64,000 nt of DNA from Pseudorhodobacter antarcticus (lineage in GTDB: Bacteria; Pseudomonadota; Alphaproteobacteria; Rhodobacterales; Rhodobacteraceae), in contig CAMAXX010000007.1 of the NCBI GenBank assembly GCA_945862435.1, forward strand, positions 46,263 to 110,262. Reading direction: 5' to 3'. A program made the translations under genes and the position numbers. Shown piece by piece: positions 17,853 through 26,045 of this stretch. The number at the start of each line of letters is the position of its first letter. Positions within the stretch are counted from its first letter, which is position 1. The notes below the pieces were generated by a model. The model was not told the DNA's origin and ran no database searches. It worked only from the letters and a program-made list of their open reading frames with translations.

Positions 17853-18219
17853 TCTAACCTGTATCCCGTGGTCTTTGACCGCTTGTTGCCGCGATCTTGG
17901 ATGAGTTGCATTTACACCAAATTAACGATGCCACAAAGATATGGCATAACTATGGCGAAGCACAAAGCACTCAAATGCGTAGCAAAGGCCAGTTTAGCAG
18001 GCATCGGCGAAAAATTGCTGAACAGACAAGCGCCTATGTGGGGATGGATAAATTGCAAAGCATTCTTCTAAGCGGCCACGACCTACCCCCAAAAGCGGTG
18101 TATTTTCATCCCAGTACCACCAAATCTGCGAATTTTGCGCGATGTCACGCAGCTTTGACTTGCCCAAATCCTTTGGGTGCGGCACAGTTTTCGAAAGAAT
18201 ACATTTTCGAGGTTGTCCT
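17853..18219. other. Divergent intergenic region between two wall-enzyme genes
   Basis: About 370 bases holding the promoters of DUF882 (minus) and the L,D-transpeptidase (plus). A plus frame from 17897 runs into the transpeptidase gene in another frame and shows no signal peptide or family likeness; I treat it as non-coding. No strong promoter pair was identified by eye. Confidence 0.5.
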
Positions 18220-19827
18220 TTGCAGTCCAAATCTTCACGTATCGCTTTTCCGCTCATCGTGGCGTTTTCTTTGTTTGGCGCGTTTGCGATTCCCGCGTCG
18301 GCGCAAACTTTCAGCCCAGCCTTTGCCAAATCGGTCGCTGTGGCGGTGCAAGAAAGTGAAACGCTGGCCGCCTTTTACGCCGCGCGCGCATATGCCCCAC
18401 TTTGGACAGGTGCCGATGGTGCAGCGCGTCTTGCCGCCTTGATGGGCGCGCTGGACAACGCGCAGGCGCATGGCCTGCCGACAGCGCGCTATAATGTCAC
18501 CGCCTTGCGTGAGGCCGCTACAGTTGCCCGCAGTGAGGGCGATTTGGGCCGTTTGGACGCGGCGCTCAGCGCCGCTTTTCTAGCCTTTGGTCGCGATTTG
18601 TCATCGGGCGCGCTGACCCCTTCCAAAGTGGACAAGGGCATTGTGCGCGAAATCACCCGCCCGAATCCTGCTGTGATGTTGGCCGCCCTGGCAATTTCCA
18701 GCGATCCTGCAGCCTATTTTGCCGCACTTTCCCCCCAAAATCCCGCCTATACCAAACTGATGGCGGAAAAAGCGGCGCTAGAGGCGCGGATGGCGCGGGG
18801 CGCTTGGGGCGGGGCAATTCCGGCGCGCAAACTGGATGAAGGCGATAGCGGCACGGCAGTGATTGCCCTGCGTAACCGCCTGATCGAACTGGGATATTTG
18901 CCGCAATCGGCCCTGTCCAGTTATGATGGCACGATGATGCGCGCGGTGCAGAAATTTCAACGCGAACAGGGGCTGAATGCCGATGGCGCAGCGGGCGAGA
19001 CGACGATTGCCCTGCTAAATGCCGCGCCCAGTGTCCGGTTGGCCTCTGTGATCGTGGCATTAGAGCGGTTGCGCTGGATGGGCAATGCGCCCCTTGGTAG
19101 CCGCTATATTTGGGTCAACCAGCCCGATTTCACGGCCAAAATCATCGACGATGGCGCAGTCACATTTCGCACCCGCGTGGTGATTGGCAAGAATGTGCCC
19201 GATCAGCGCAGCCCTGAATTTTCCGATGAAATGGAATATATGGCGATCAACCCCAGTTGGGGCGTGCCGCGGTCGATCATCGTCAAGGAATACCTGCCGC
19301 TGTTGCAAGCCAATCCCAACGCCGTGGCCCATTTACAGGTGATCGACGGCAATGGCCGCGTGGTGCCGCGCGGGGCGGTGAACTTTGCCAGTTATTCCGC
19401 GCGCAGCTTTCCCTTTGGCCTGCGCCAACCCCCGTCCGATGGGAACGCTTTGGGGATTGTGAAGTTTATGTTCCCCAATGAAAACAACATCTATTTGCAT
19501 GACACCCCGTCAAAAAACCTTTTTGATAACGAGGTGCGGGCCTATTCCCATGGCTGTATTCGCGTCGGCGATCCGCTGGATTTGGCCTATGCGCTGCTGG
19601 CACGGCAGAGCGATGACCCAAAGGGCGTGTTTGCGGCGGCGCGCGCCACGGGCAATGAAACCAATATTCAGTTGGAACAGAAAATTCCTGTGCATCTAGT
19701 GTATTTCACGGCCTTTCCCGACGCGGGCGGCGAGGTGCGCTATCGCGCCGATGTGTATGGGCGCGACGCTGCATTGTTTGACGCGCTGATCGAGGCTGGT
19801 CTGGAATTGCCAGCCAAATCGGGCTAA
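18220..19827 (+). CDS. L,D-transpeptidase, YcbB-like
   Basis: A periplasmic enzyme of 535 residues that forms 3-3 cross-links in peptidoglycan. After a signal peptide (SRIAFPLIVAFSLFGAFAIPASA-Q) come the YcbB-type N-terminal scaffold, a peptidoglycan-binding helical domain (LDEGDSGTAVIALRNRL to GLNADGAAGETT, about residues 205-265) and the YkuD catalytic domain with Cys in YSHGCIRVGDP near residue 450. The TTG at 18220 is preferred because the signal peptide starts directly there. An ATG at 18142 would put 26 residues in front of it. The gene is divergent from the DUF882 gene and 46 bases upstream of lpxD. Confidence 0.93.
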   Translation: MQSKSSRIAFPLIVAFSLFGAFAIPASAQTFSPAFAKSVAVAVQESETLAAFYAARAYAPLWTGADGAARLAALMGALDNAQAHGLPTARYNVTALREAATVARSEGDLGRLDAALSAAFLAFGRDLSSGALTPSKVDKGIVREITRPNPAVMLAALAISSDPAAYFAALSPQNPAYTKLMAEKAALEARMARGAWGGAIPARKLDEGDSGTAVIALRNRLIELGYLPQSALSSYDGTMMRAVQKFQREQGLNADGAAGETTIALLNAAPSVRLASVIVALERLRWMGNAPLGSRYIWVNQPDFTAKIIDDGAVTFRTRVVIGKNVPDQRSPEFSDEMEYMAINPSWGVPRSIIVKEYLPLLQANPNAVAHLQVIDGNGRVVPRGAVNFASYSARSFPFGLRQPPSDGNALGIVKFMFPNENNIYLHDTPSKNLFDNEVRAYSHGCIRVGDPLDLAYALLARQSDDPKGVFAAARATGNETNIQLEQKIPVHLVYFTAFPDAGGEVRYRADVYGRDAALFDALIEAGLELPAKSG

Positions 19828-19873
19828 ACCAATCGCGGGGGCATATAGGCGCCCGTTTTGAAAGAACCTGCGC

Positions 19874-20977
19874 ATGACCGCCCCCGTTTCTTTGTCGATT
19901 GCTGAAATTGCTGCGGCCCTTGGGGCCGAGGCAATGGGCGATACGGCGCTGCGTATCATCCGCGCAAGCGAGCCTCACGCCGCGGGCCCGCAAGATTTGG
20001 CGCTGGCCATGGATCCAAAATATGCCAGCGGCCTGGCCAAGGGCGGCGCCTTGGCGGCGCTGCTGTGGCGTGGGGCCGATTGGCAAGCGCTGGGGCTGAA
20101 AGCGGCGATTTATGCGCCGCGCGGGCGGCTTGCCATGGCGGGACTGTCCAGAATGCTGGACGCAGGGCCACAGATTGCGGCGGGCGTGCATCCGATGGCG
20201 CTGGTTGACCCAACTGCCCAAATCGGCGGTGGGTCTGCGATTGGCCCCTTTGTCACCATCGGCGCGGGGGTAATCATTGGCGCGCGCGCGCGCATTGCAA
20301 GCCATGTCTCCATTGCGGAGGGCACGCAAATTGGTGATGACGCGCTGATCGCGCAGGGAGCGCGTATTGGGGCAAGGGTGGTGATTGGCCACCGCGCCAT
20401 GGTGCAAATGGGCGCGGTGATCGGATCGGACGGACTTTCTTTTGTTACCCCAGAAAAATCGGGGGTCGAAGAAATTCGCGAAACTTTGGGCCAGCGCGAG
20501 GTGATCCTCCCCCAAGCATGGGCGCGCATTCATTCGCTTGGTTCTGTCACGATTGGGGACGATGTAGAAATCGGCGCGAATTGCGCGATTGATCGCGGCA
20601 CGATCCGCGATACCACCATAGGGCGGGGCACAAAGTTAGACAATTTAGTCCATATTGGGCACAATGTGCAAATCGGCATGGATTGTATGATTTGTGGGCA
20701 GGTGGGCATTGCAGGCTCGGCCCGCATAGGCAACCGCGTGGTGCTGGCAGGGCAATGCGGCGTGAATGATAATATCTTTATCGGCGATGATGTGATCTGC
20801 GGCGGCGCGACCAAGGTATTTACAAATGTGCCCGCAGGGCGCGTTATGCTAGGCTATCCGGCGGTAAAAATGGAAAATCACATCGAAATACAAAAAGCGC
20901 TACGCCGCCTGCCGCGCCTTGCGGCCAAAGTCGCAAAGATAGCCGGTGACACAGAACTGTCACCAAATAGTGATTAA
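19874..20977 (+). CDS. lpxD: UDP-3-O-acylglucosamine N-acyltransferase LpxD
   Basis: It adds the second 3-hydroxyacyl chain to UDP-3-O-acylglucosamine in lipid A synthesis, using acyl-ACP. The N-terminal uridine-binding domain is residues 1-100; from about residue 105 the left-handed beta-helix follows with many hexapeptide repeats ([19 protein letters not shown]). [13 protein letters not shown] contains the catalytic histidine. The length of 367 is slightly longer than usual. It is not next to lpxA, fabZ or lpxB here; instead it is followed by an acyl carrier protein and a ketosynthase gene, suggesting a dedicated acyl supply. It could be a second LpxD paralogue in the genome. Confidence 0.93.
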   Translation: MTAPVSLSIAEIAAALGAEAMGDTALRIIRASEPHAAGPQDLALAMDPKYASGLAKGGALAALLWRGADWQALGLKAAIYAPRGRLAMAGLSRMLDAGPQIAAGVHPMALVDPTAQIGGGSAIGPFVTIGAGVIIGARARIASHVSIAEGTQIGDDALIAQGARIGARVVIGHRAMVQMGAVIGSDGLSFVTPEKSGVEEIRETLGQREVILPQAWARIHSLGSVTIGDDVEIGANCAIDRGTIRDTTIGRGTKLDNLVHIGHNVQIGMDCMICGQVGIAGSARIGNRVVLAGQCGVNDNIFIGDDVICGGATKVFTNVPAGRVMLGYPAVKMENHIEIQKALRRLPRLAAKVAKIAGDTELSPNSD

Positions 20978-21019
20978 AGGGTCGCAAAACCACGCCAGAA
21001 ATACTAGGGAATGATTCAC

Positions 21020-21319
21020 ATGAACCAAATGACCGCGCTTGACGCCCATCTTGCCAGTGCAACTAGCGATGTGTACCGTGTTATTAAAATCATCGCAGAT
21101 CAGGCCATGGTCGATATCGCGCAGATTGCGCCGCAAACGAAACTGGGTGATCTGGCCTTGGATAGTTTGGTGATGGTTGAGATCGTCTTTGCGTTGGAAG
21201 AGGCATTTGGCATCATCATCCCGTTCAATGCCAATACCAAAACCGCTGTTGATGTTGGGTTTGATATGTCGACCCCTGCCGCCATTGCCGCTGCGATCGA
21301 GGCACTTCCCACCGTATGA
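21020..21319 (+). CDS. Acyl carrier protein
   Basis: A four-helix carrier of 99 residues that holds acyl chains on a phosphopantetheine arm. The attachment serine is in LALDSLVMVEIVFALEE, about residue 50, in the standard position at the start of helix II. ATG 21020 is preferred since AGGGA (21005-21009) is ten bases away; ATG 21011 is almost on top of it. It overlaps the ketosynthase gene by ATGA and lies 42 bases after lpxD. This is probably not the main fatty-acid AcpP but a specialised carrier serving lipid A or a related lipid, as the neighbours suggest. Confidence 0.92.
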   Translation: MNQMTALDAHLASATSDVYRVIKIIADQAMVDIAQIAPQTKLGDLALDSLVMVEIVFALEEAFGIIIPFNANTKTAVDVGFDMSTPAAIAAAIEALPTV

Positions 21320-22536
21320 GGCGGGTCGTTATCACGGGGACGGGCACCGTAAACCCGCTTGGGCATGATGTTGCGCAGACCTTTGCCGCCATGAAACAGG
21401 GGCGCTGCGCCATCGGAGCTTTAGATATTGTGCAGGCAGATCGGCTGACTTCGCCCATTGGCGCGCAGGTGAAAGGCTTTGATCCCGCCGCACATTTTTC
21501 CGCGCGCGATATTGCGATGCTAGATCCTTTTGCACAATTCGGCCTTGTTTCGGCGCGCCAAGCACTGGCGCAATCGGGGCTTCAGCTTTCGGCAGATTTG
21601 GCGCTGCGTGCTGGCGTGATTATGGGCAATGCGGGCGGCGGGCTTGCAACCGTAAACGATGCCTACCGCGCCGTGTACGAAGATGGGAAAAACCGTGTGG
21701 CCCCCCTGACAGTGCCGCGCCTGATGGGGTCGGCCGCTGCCAGTCATATTTCTATGTCACTTGGCCTGCGTGGCCCCAGTTTTGCAGTATCTTCTGCCTG
21801 TGCGTCGTCCAACCATGCCATGGGGCTTGCGCTGCAAATGCTGCGCAGTGGGTCGGCAGATGTGATGCTGACAGGCGGTTCCGAAGCGATGCTGACCTTT
21901 GGCGGCCTAAAGGCGTGGGAGGCTCTGCGCGTCATGTCCCCAGATGGATGCCGCCCCTTTTGCGCCACCCGCAATGGCATGGTGCAGGGCGAGGGTGCGG
22001 CTGTTTATGTGTTTGAGACGCTGGAACATGCCCGCGCGCGCGGCGCTATAATTCTGGCCGAAGTGTTGGGTTATGCGATGACATCTGATGCCGCCGATTT
22101 GGTGATGCCATCGCAAACAGGCGCAGAAATGGCCATGAGCCTTGCGCTGCAAGATGCTCATCTTAACCCTGCGGACGTGGATTACATCAACGCCCACGGC
22201 ACGGGCACAGCGGCCAATGACCGCGTGGAAAGCGCGGCCATTCGGTCTGTTTTCGGGGATCATGCTCGCAAATTGGCGATATCGGCAACCAAATCCATGC
22301 ACGGCCATCTGATCGGCGGGGCGGGGGCTGTGGAATTGCTCGCCTGCCTGATGGCGCTGCAAGACGGCGTGATTGCTCCAACAGTTGGCTATACTTCGGC
22401 CGACCCTGACTGCGATCTGGACTATGTGCCAAACACTGCCCGCCATGCGCCTGTGCGCGTGGCACTGTCTAACGCCTTTGCCTTTGGCGGCATGAACGCT
22501 GCCATCGTGCTGGGCCGTGCGCCCAATCAGCACTAA
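21316..22536 (+). CDS. Beta-ketoacyl-ACP synthase (FabF-type)
   Basis: A condensing enzyme of 406 residues that lengthens acyl-ACP with malonyl-ACP. The catalytic Cys is in SSACASSN (about residue 162); the two His are in INAHGTGT and in KSMHGHLIGGAGA, where the conserved lysine also lies. The fold and length match KAS II. It is translationally coupled to a dedicated ACP and lies in the same run as lpxD, so it likely builds a special long or hydroxylated acyl chain for the outer membrane. It could also be a second housekeeping FabF; the absence of fabG, fabD and fabH nearby argues against the main fatty-acid cluster. Confidence 0.93.
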   Translation: MRRVVITGTGTVNPLGHDVAQTFAAMKQGRCAIGALDIVQADRLTSPIGAQVKGFDPAAHFSARDIAMLDPFAQFGLVSARQALAQSGLQLSADLALRAGVIMGNAGGGLATVNDAYRAVYEDGKNRVAPLTVPRLMGSAAASHISMSLGLRGPSFAVSSACASSNHAMGLALQMLRSGSADVMLTGGSEAMLTFGGLKAWEALRVMSPDGCRPFCATRNGMVQGEGAAVYVFETLEHARARGAIILAEVLGYAMTSDAADLVMPSQTGAEMAMSLALQDAHLNPADVDYINAHGTGTAANDRVESAAIRSVFGDHARKLAISATKSMHGHLIGGAGAVELLACLMALQDGVIAPTVGYTSADPDCDLDYVPNTARHAPVRVALSNAFAFGGMNAAIVLGRAPNQH

Positions 22537-22562
22537 GCCAACAGTCTAAAAGACGCATAATA

Positions 22563-22593
22563 AATAACCCCGCCCATATAGGGCGGGGTTATT
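22563..22593. terminator. Bidirectional terminator between ketosynthase and IalB-like gene
   Basis: A perfect 13-bp stem (aataaccccgccc / gggcggggttatt) with a 5-base loop, A/T-rich at the stem base. It lies between two converging genes and can serve both strands. Confidence 0.85.
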
Positions 22594-22619
22594 GCCGCAA
22601 TTGGGCATAAATCTTTGGA

Positions 22620-23186
22620 TCAATTCGCGGGTTGGGTCTTTTCGATCAAATCGCTGAAGCCTGCCAACGACAGTGTCAGCGTAACCTTCGAATCTTTGAT
22701 TTGCGCGGGCACGATGGTTAAGCTGGCAGCACTTCCTGCCTTCATCGCATCTAATTCCTCTGCCGTGAAGCCCACGCGCGCAATACAGCCGTAACCTGTG
22801 CAATAGGCAAAGGAATAACCTTTTGCTGGGGCATCATCAACCGCGATCAGTAGGCCCGCTTCCAGCAGCGTCTCAAGAGGCACAACGACAACGGCACCAG
22901 CCACGGCATCTTTGCCTTCGGGAATGACAAACATATTAAACTCGGCCACAGCGCCGCCCGTTTCGTCGCGCAGCAATTGGAAGATTTGGCACGGGCCTTG
23001 GCCTGTTTCAATCTTGGTGCAGCGCAGTTCCCAAGGGTCTGATTTTTCAGCCAAATAAACCTCGCCTACCTTGGCGGTTTCAAGGGTTGGCGTCACTTTT
23101 GTCGTGGCCGCATCTTGGGCCAAGCTTGCCCCTGCAATCAGCGCAAACGCGCAAGCCAAAGCGGTGGTTTTAAAAAAAGTGGTCAT
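22620..23186 (-). CDS. Invasion-associated locus B (IalB) family periplasmic protein
   Basis: A secreted protein of 188 residues with a clear signal peptide (TTALACAFALIAGASLA-Q). The mature part shows the IalB-like pattern: DPWELRCTKI, GPCQIFQLLRDE with paired cysteines, then the GLLIAVDDAPAKGYSFAYCTGYGCIARVGF core holding two more cysteines, and a TLSLAGFSDLI end. Members in environmental alphaproteobacteria have no proven role in invasion and are probably envelope or stress proteins. The start at 23186 has AGGAAAAG upstream. Upstream lie a 13-bp degenerate tandem repeat and a structured region. Confidence 0.9.
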   Translation of the reverse strand: MTTFFKTTALACAFALIAGASLAQDAATTKVTPTLETAKVGEVYLAEKSDPWELRCTKIETGQGPCQIFQLLRDETGGAVAEFNMFVIPEGKDAVAGAVVVVPLETLLEAGLLIAVDDAPAKGYSFAYCTGYGCIARVGFTAEELDAMKAGSAASLTIVPAQIKDSKVTLTLSLAGFSDLIEKTQPAN

Positions 23187-23229
23187 ATCTTTTCCTGTGT
23201 AATGCGTAAGGCGTCTGACTGTGGCGTGA

Positions 23230-23317
23230 GCCATGGCACGGTGCCATGGCGTGGTGCCATAACATGACGCCGTAGCACGGGTCCATAGCACGGGGCCATA
23301 GCACGGGGCCATAGCAT
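23230..23317. repeat. Degenerate 13-bp tandem repeat upstream of the IalB-like gene
   Basis: The best copies of gcacggggccata are 23275-23287 (one mismatch), 23288-23300 and 23301-23313 (identical). Worn versions (ccatggcacggtgccatggc) extend back to about 23230. The array begins about 45 bases upstream of the gene start, inside its likely promoter or leader region. Confidence 0.85.
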
Positions 23318-23380
23318 TGTCAGTGGGGCGCATGCAAAAAACTGGGCCCAAGGCGAATATGCGCCGATCTGCACCAATTT

Positions 23381-23407
23381 AAAAAGGGCCGGCAAGCCGA
23401 CCCCTTT
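23381..23407 (-). terminator. Possible minus-strand terminator
   Basis: Read on the minus strand, aaaggggtcggcttgccggcccttttt forms an imperfect hairpin ending in a T-run. It lies upstream of the IalB-like gene, so it would end a transcript that starts further upstream. Confidence 0.4.
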
Positions 23408-23413
23408 ATTTAT

Positions 23414-23587
23414 CTCCCTGTCGGACTGGCCGACTTATGCCTTGAAGCCTAGGCGCAAAATTTTGCTGCGTCAACGCGTTTCTCGACTGGCCGCGCAAGA
23501 TTGTTGCGCGGCAAATCTTAGCCATCAAGCCCATAATTTCTTTATAAAAAAGGCCGCACCCAAAGGCGCGGCCAGTCAGACAGGGAG
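23414..23587. repeat. Inverted repeat bounding a structured 174-bp segment
   Basis: CTCCCTGTCGGACTGGCC (23414-23431) is matched by its inverse at 23570-23587 with 17 of 18 bases. A partial third copy (cgactggccgcgc) lies at 23484-23496. Inside is a 9-bp perfect hairpin (gccgcgcaa / ttgcgcggc, 23490-23512). No target-site duplication was evident. Confidence 0.6.
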
Positions 23588-23670
23588 GAAGTCATAATCG
23601 CATTGCCCAAAGGCCGCTGCGACGCCTTCATTATCCCAGTGATTGGTTAACAATCTGTTTCGTTTGCGCG
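23545..23670 (-). ncRNA. Candidate small RNA (minus strand) with an anti-Shine-Dalgarno motif
   Basis: On the minus strand the region ends in an intrinsic terminator: ggccgc / gcggcc stem (23552-23573) followed by six T (23546-23551). Directly before the stem is CTTCCTCCC, a C-rich motif like the one used by several alphaproteobacterial stress sRNAs to pair with ribosome-binding sites. The 5' end is a guess, because no promoter could be fixed. A 29-codon frame overlaps it but would run through the terminator stem, so an RNA product is more likely than a peptide. The locus could instead be part of a small inverted-repeat element (TIR-like arms at 23414-23431 and 23570-23587). Confidence 0.3.
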
Positions 23671-23714
23671 CGCCTTTCCGCTATCGTAGGTTGAAACGAA
23701 AAATAGGGTGATTC

Positions 23715-25277
23715 ATGGGCGAGACGATCTTTGTAGGCGGCGGCGGTGAAGGATACAGCGCGCCGCAAAACCTGCTGCTAAAGTATGGTAACCGCCATGG
23801 GCTGATTGCGGGGGCCACGGGTACGGGCAAAACCGTCACGCTGCAAGTGCTGGCCGAAGGGTTTTCTGCCGAAGGCGTTCCTGTGTTCATGGCCGATGTG
23901 AAAGGCGATTTGTCAGGTCTTGCCGCGGCAGGCAGTGAAAACCATAAACTGCACGAAGCGTTCACCAAACGCGCCGCCCAAATCGGCCATACCATTGTCT
24001 ACCGCCCCTATCCTGTGACGTTCTGGGATATGTTCGGGCAGGCCGGCCACCCCATTCGCGCCACTGTCGCCGAAATGGGCCCACTGCTGCTGTCGCGCCT
24101 GCTGGAACTAACCGAGCCGCAGGAGGGCGTTTTGAATGTAGCCTTCCGTTTGGCGGATGAGGAGGAGCTACCCCTTCTGGATTTGAAAGACCTTCAGGCG
24201 CTTTTGACCTTTATCGCGCAGCATGACGGCGATATCTCGGCCCGCTACGGCCTTGTTGCCAGCACTTCGATTGGGGCCATTCAGCGCCGCCTTTTGGTGC
24301 TGGAAAATCAAGGCGCGGCGCAGATGTTTGGTGAACCCGCGCTGGAACTTGCCGATCTGATGCGCGTGGACGCAAACGGGCACGGCGTGGTCAATATTCT
24401 GGCGGCGGACAAGCTGATGAATTCGCCCCGCCTGTATGCGACCTTCCTTTTGTGGCTGCTGTCAGAGCTGTTCGAAGAGCTGCCCGAAGTGGGCGATCCT
24501 GATAAGCCAAAGCTGGTGTTCTTTTTTGATGAGGCGCATTTGCTGTTCAACGACGCGCCCCGCGCTTTGGTGGAAAAGGTCGAACAAGTGGCGCGGCTGA
24601 TCCGGTCCAAAGGCGTGGGGATTTACTTTATCACGCAAAACCCCGCCGATGTGCCGGATGTGATTTTGGGCCAACTGGGCAACCGCGTGCAGCACGCCCT
24701 GCGCGCCTTTACTGCCAAAGATCAGAAAGACCTCAAGGCCGCATCGGAAACCTACCGCCCCAACCCGCGCTTTGATATTTCAGACGCCATCCGCGATGTT
24801 GGCACGGGCGAGGCGGTGACATCGTTTTTAGAAGCCAAGGGTATTCCAGGCATTGCCGAACGCACCATGGTGCGCCCACCAAATTCGCAGCTTGGCCCAA
24901 TTGATCCTATGCTGCGGGCAGGGGTGATGGCCATATCGCCAATGTCGGCGAAATACACCGCGGCCATCGACCGCGATTCGGCCTACGAGCGCCTGCGCAC
25001 CCGCGCCGAAGCTGCCGCGCGCGACGCCGAAGCCGCCGAGGCTGCGCAGGCACGCGCCACCGAAGATGAGGCCCGCCGCAAAGAAGACGCGCGCGAATAT
25101 AGCCGCGCCCGCCGCTATGATGGCGAAGGCTACCGCGAACCTGCACGGCGCAGCGGGGGATCATCGCGCAGCGACAGCCTGACCACGACCCTTGCCAAAA
25201 GCTTTGTCCGCCAACTTGGCACCCGCACAGGCCAAGCCGTGGTGCGCGGAATTTTGGGCAGTATGTTCAAGAGGTAG
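23715..25277 (+). CDS. HerA-like ATPase, DUF853 (YjgR) family
   Basis: A P-loop ATPase of 520 residues of the HerA/FtsK superfamily, DUF853 branch. Walker A is [13 protein letters not shown] (about residue 37) and Walker B is [11 protein letters not shown] (about 275), followed by [15 protein letters not shown], typical for the group. Residues 430-490 are a charged Ala/Glu/Arg-rich helix-forming region ([19 protein letters not shown]), and the C-terminus is [20 protein letters not shown]. Relatives of HerA move along DNA, but DUF853 proteins have no established task. The ATG follows the 528-base structured gap and has a weak ribosome-binding site (AGGGTG). The next gene, convergent, is a broken DNA methyltransferase. 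Confidence 0.92.
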   Translation: MGETIFVGGGGEGYSAPQNLLLKYGNRHGLIAGATGTGKTVTLQVLAEGFSAEGVPVFMADVKGDLSGLAAAGSENHKLHEAFTKRAAQIGHTIVYRPYPVTFWDMFGQAGHPIRATVAEMGPLLLSRLLELTEPQEGVLNVAFRLADEEELPLLDLKDLQALLTFIAQHDGDISARYGLVASTSIGAIQRRLLVLENQGAAQMFGEPALELADLMRVDANGHGVVNILAADKLMNSPRLYATFLLWLLSELFEELPEVGDPDKPKLVFFFDEAHLLFNDAPRALVEKVEQVARLIRSKGVGIYFITQNPADVPDVILGQLGNRVQHALRAFTAKDQKDLKAASETYRPNPRFDISDAIRDVGTGEAVTSFLEAKGIPGIAERTMVRPPNSQLGPIDPMLRAGVMAISPMSAKYTAAIDRDSAYERLRTRAEAAARDAEAAEAAQARATEDEARRKEDAREYSRARRYDGEGYREPARRSGGSSRSDSLTTTLAKSFVRQLGTRTGQAVVRGILGSMFKR

Positions 25278-25286
25278 GGCATAAGT

Positions 25287-25988
25287 TCAGAACAGCTCTG
25301 GCTGATTGGCTTCCTCTGCCTTGGCGGCTTTGACGGTATCTTTGCGCGCCATCGGCAAATCCATTCGCGCGCCTGCCAGTAGTTGTTCGACCGTGACAAC
25401 CTTTAACCGATCATCTTCGCGGTCCAGCAGGGGATGTTTGAATCTGCCCGCTGCGGTGATCTCGTCTTTCATCGCGCGGGTGGGTTCGTCCATCGTAATC
25501 AAAATACCAAACTCCGCCCCTTCGCGCTGGCGATCAGAGTTAAGTGTGGCCAAGGTCGCGCGATTGGCCCCGCCTGATTTCACCTGAAACACCGCCTTGC
25601 CGTTCTTGTCTTTGTCCAACAAGAAATAGGCAACGCCGTCGATCCCGCCATCCGCGCCTTTTTTGTGATTGATCCGCGCTTGGTTGGCGGAATAGGTCAG
25701 CACTGCCCATTTTTCAATTTCCTTTCGGTTTTTGTCGTCTTTGCGGTTGGCAAGGGCGCGGGCTTCTGATCCTTGGTTGTTGTAAATCTGAGAATAGTCG
25801 CGATTGGAATTGAAGGGCGGGTCGATGTAGCACAAATCAACCGAGTTATCGGCGATTTTATTGCGCAGAACGTCTAGATTATCGCCATAAAACAGCTTGT
25901 TTTTGCTGGCAGGATTTGCGCTGCTGTGCTGTGCTGTGCTGTGCTGTTTTCTTAGCCAAAATACACCCCTTAATGCCGCGTTCTGCAC
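25287..25988 (-). pseudogene. Internally deleted DNA methyltransferase fused to its Mrr-like nuclease end
   Basis: The first part (NKLFYGDNLDVLRNKI... VDLCYIDPPFNSN) is the N-terminus of an adenine-specific DNA methyltransferase with motif IV, DPPF. After SEARALANRKDD it jumps directly to what is normally the C-terminal domain: KKGADGGIDGVAYF, FQVKSG and GILITMDEPT, an Mrr-like PD-(D/E)xK pattern (GIDG ... QxK). The middle, including the SAM-binding motif I, is missing, so methylation should be lost; a full-length relative would be about twice or more this size. The only in-frame start is GTG 25988, before a 5-bp repeat array. An ATG at 25995 with AGG upstream is out of frame by the current repeat count. 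Confidence 0.8.
25924..25947 (-). repeat. Pentanucleotide (CTGTG) array in the methyltransferase 5' end
   Basis: Four perfect CTGTG units (25924-25943) plus CTGT. A change by one unit shifts the reading frame. One extra unit, or two fewer, would place ATG 25995 in frame with the methyltransferase; at the present count that ATG frame stops after 38 codons. Confidence 0.9.
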
Positions 25989-26045
25989 CTGTCATTTAAG
26001 CCTATCGTGCTAAAGATTTGGTTAATCTGCAAGGTGCAAACCCCA

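Noticed and set aside
17897..18442. A 181-codon plus frame upstream of the L,D-transpeptidase
   Set aside because: No ribosome-binding site, no family likeness, and it overlaps the signal peptide of the real gene in another frame.
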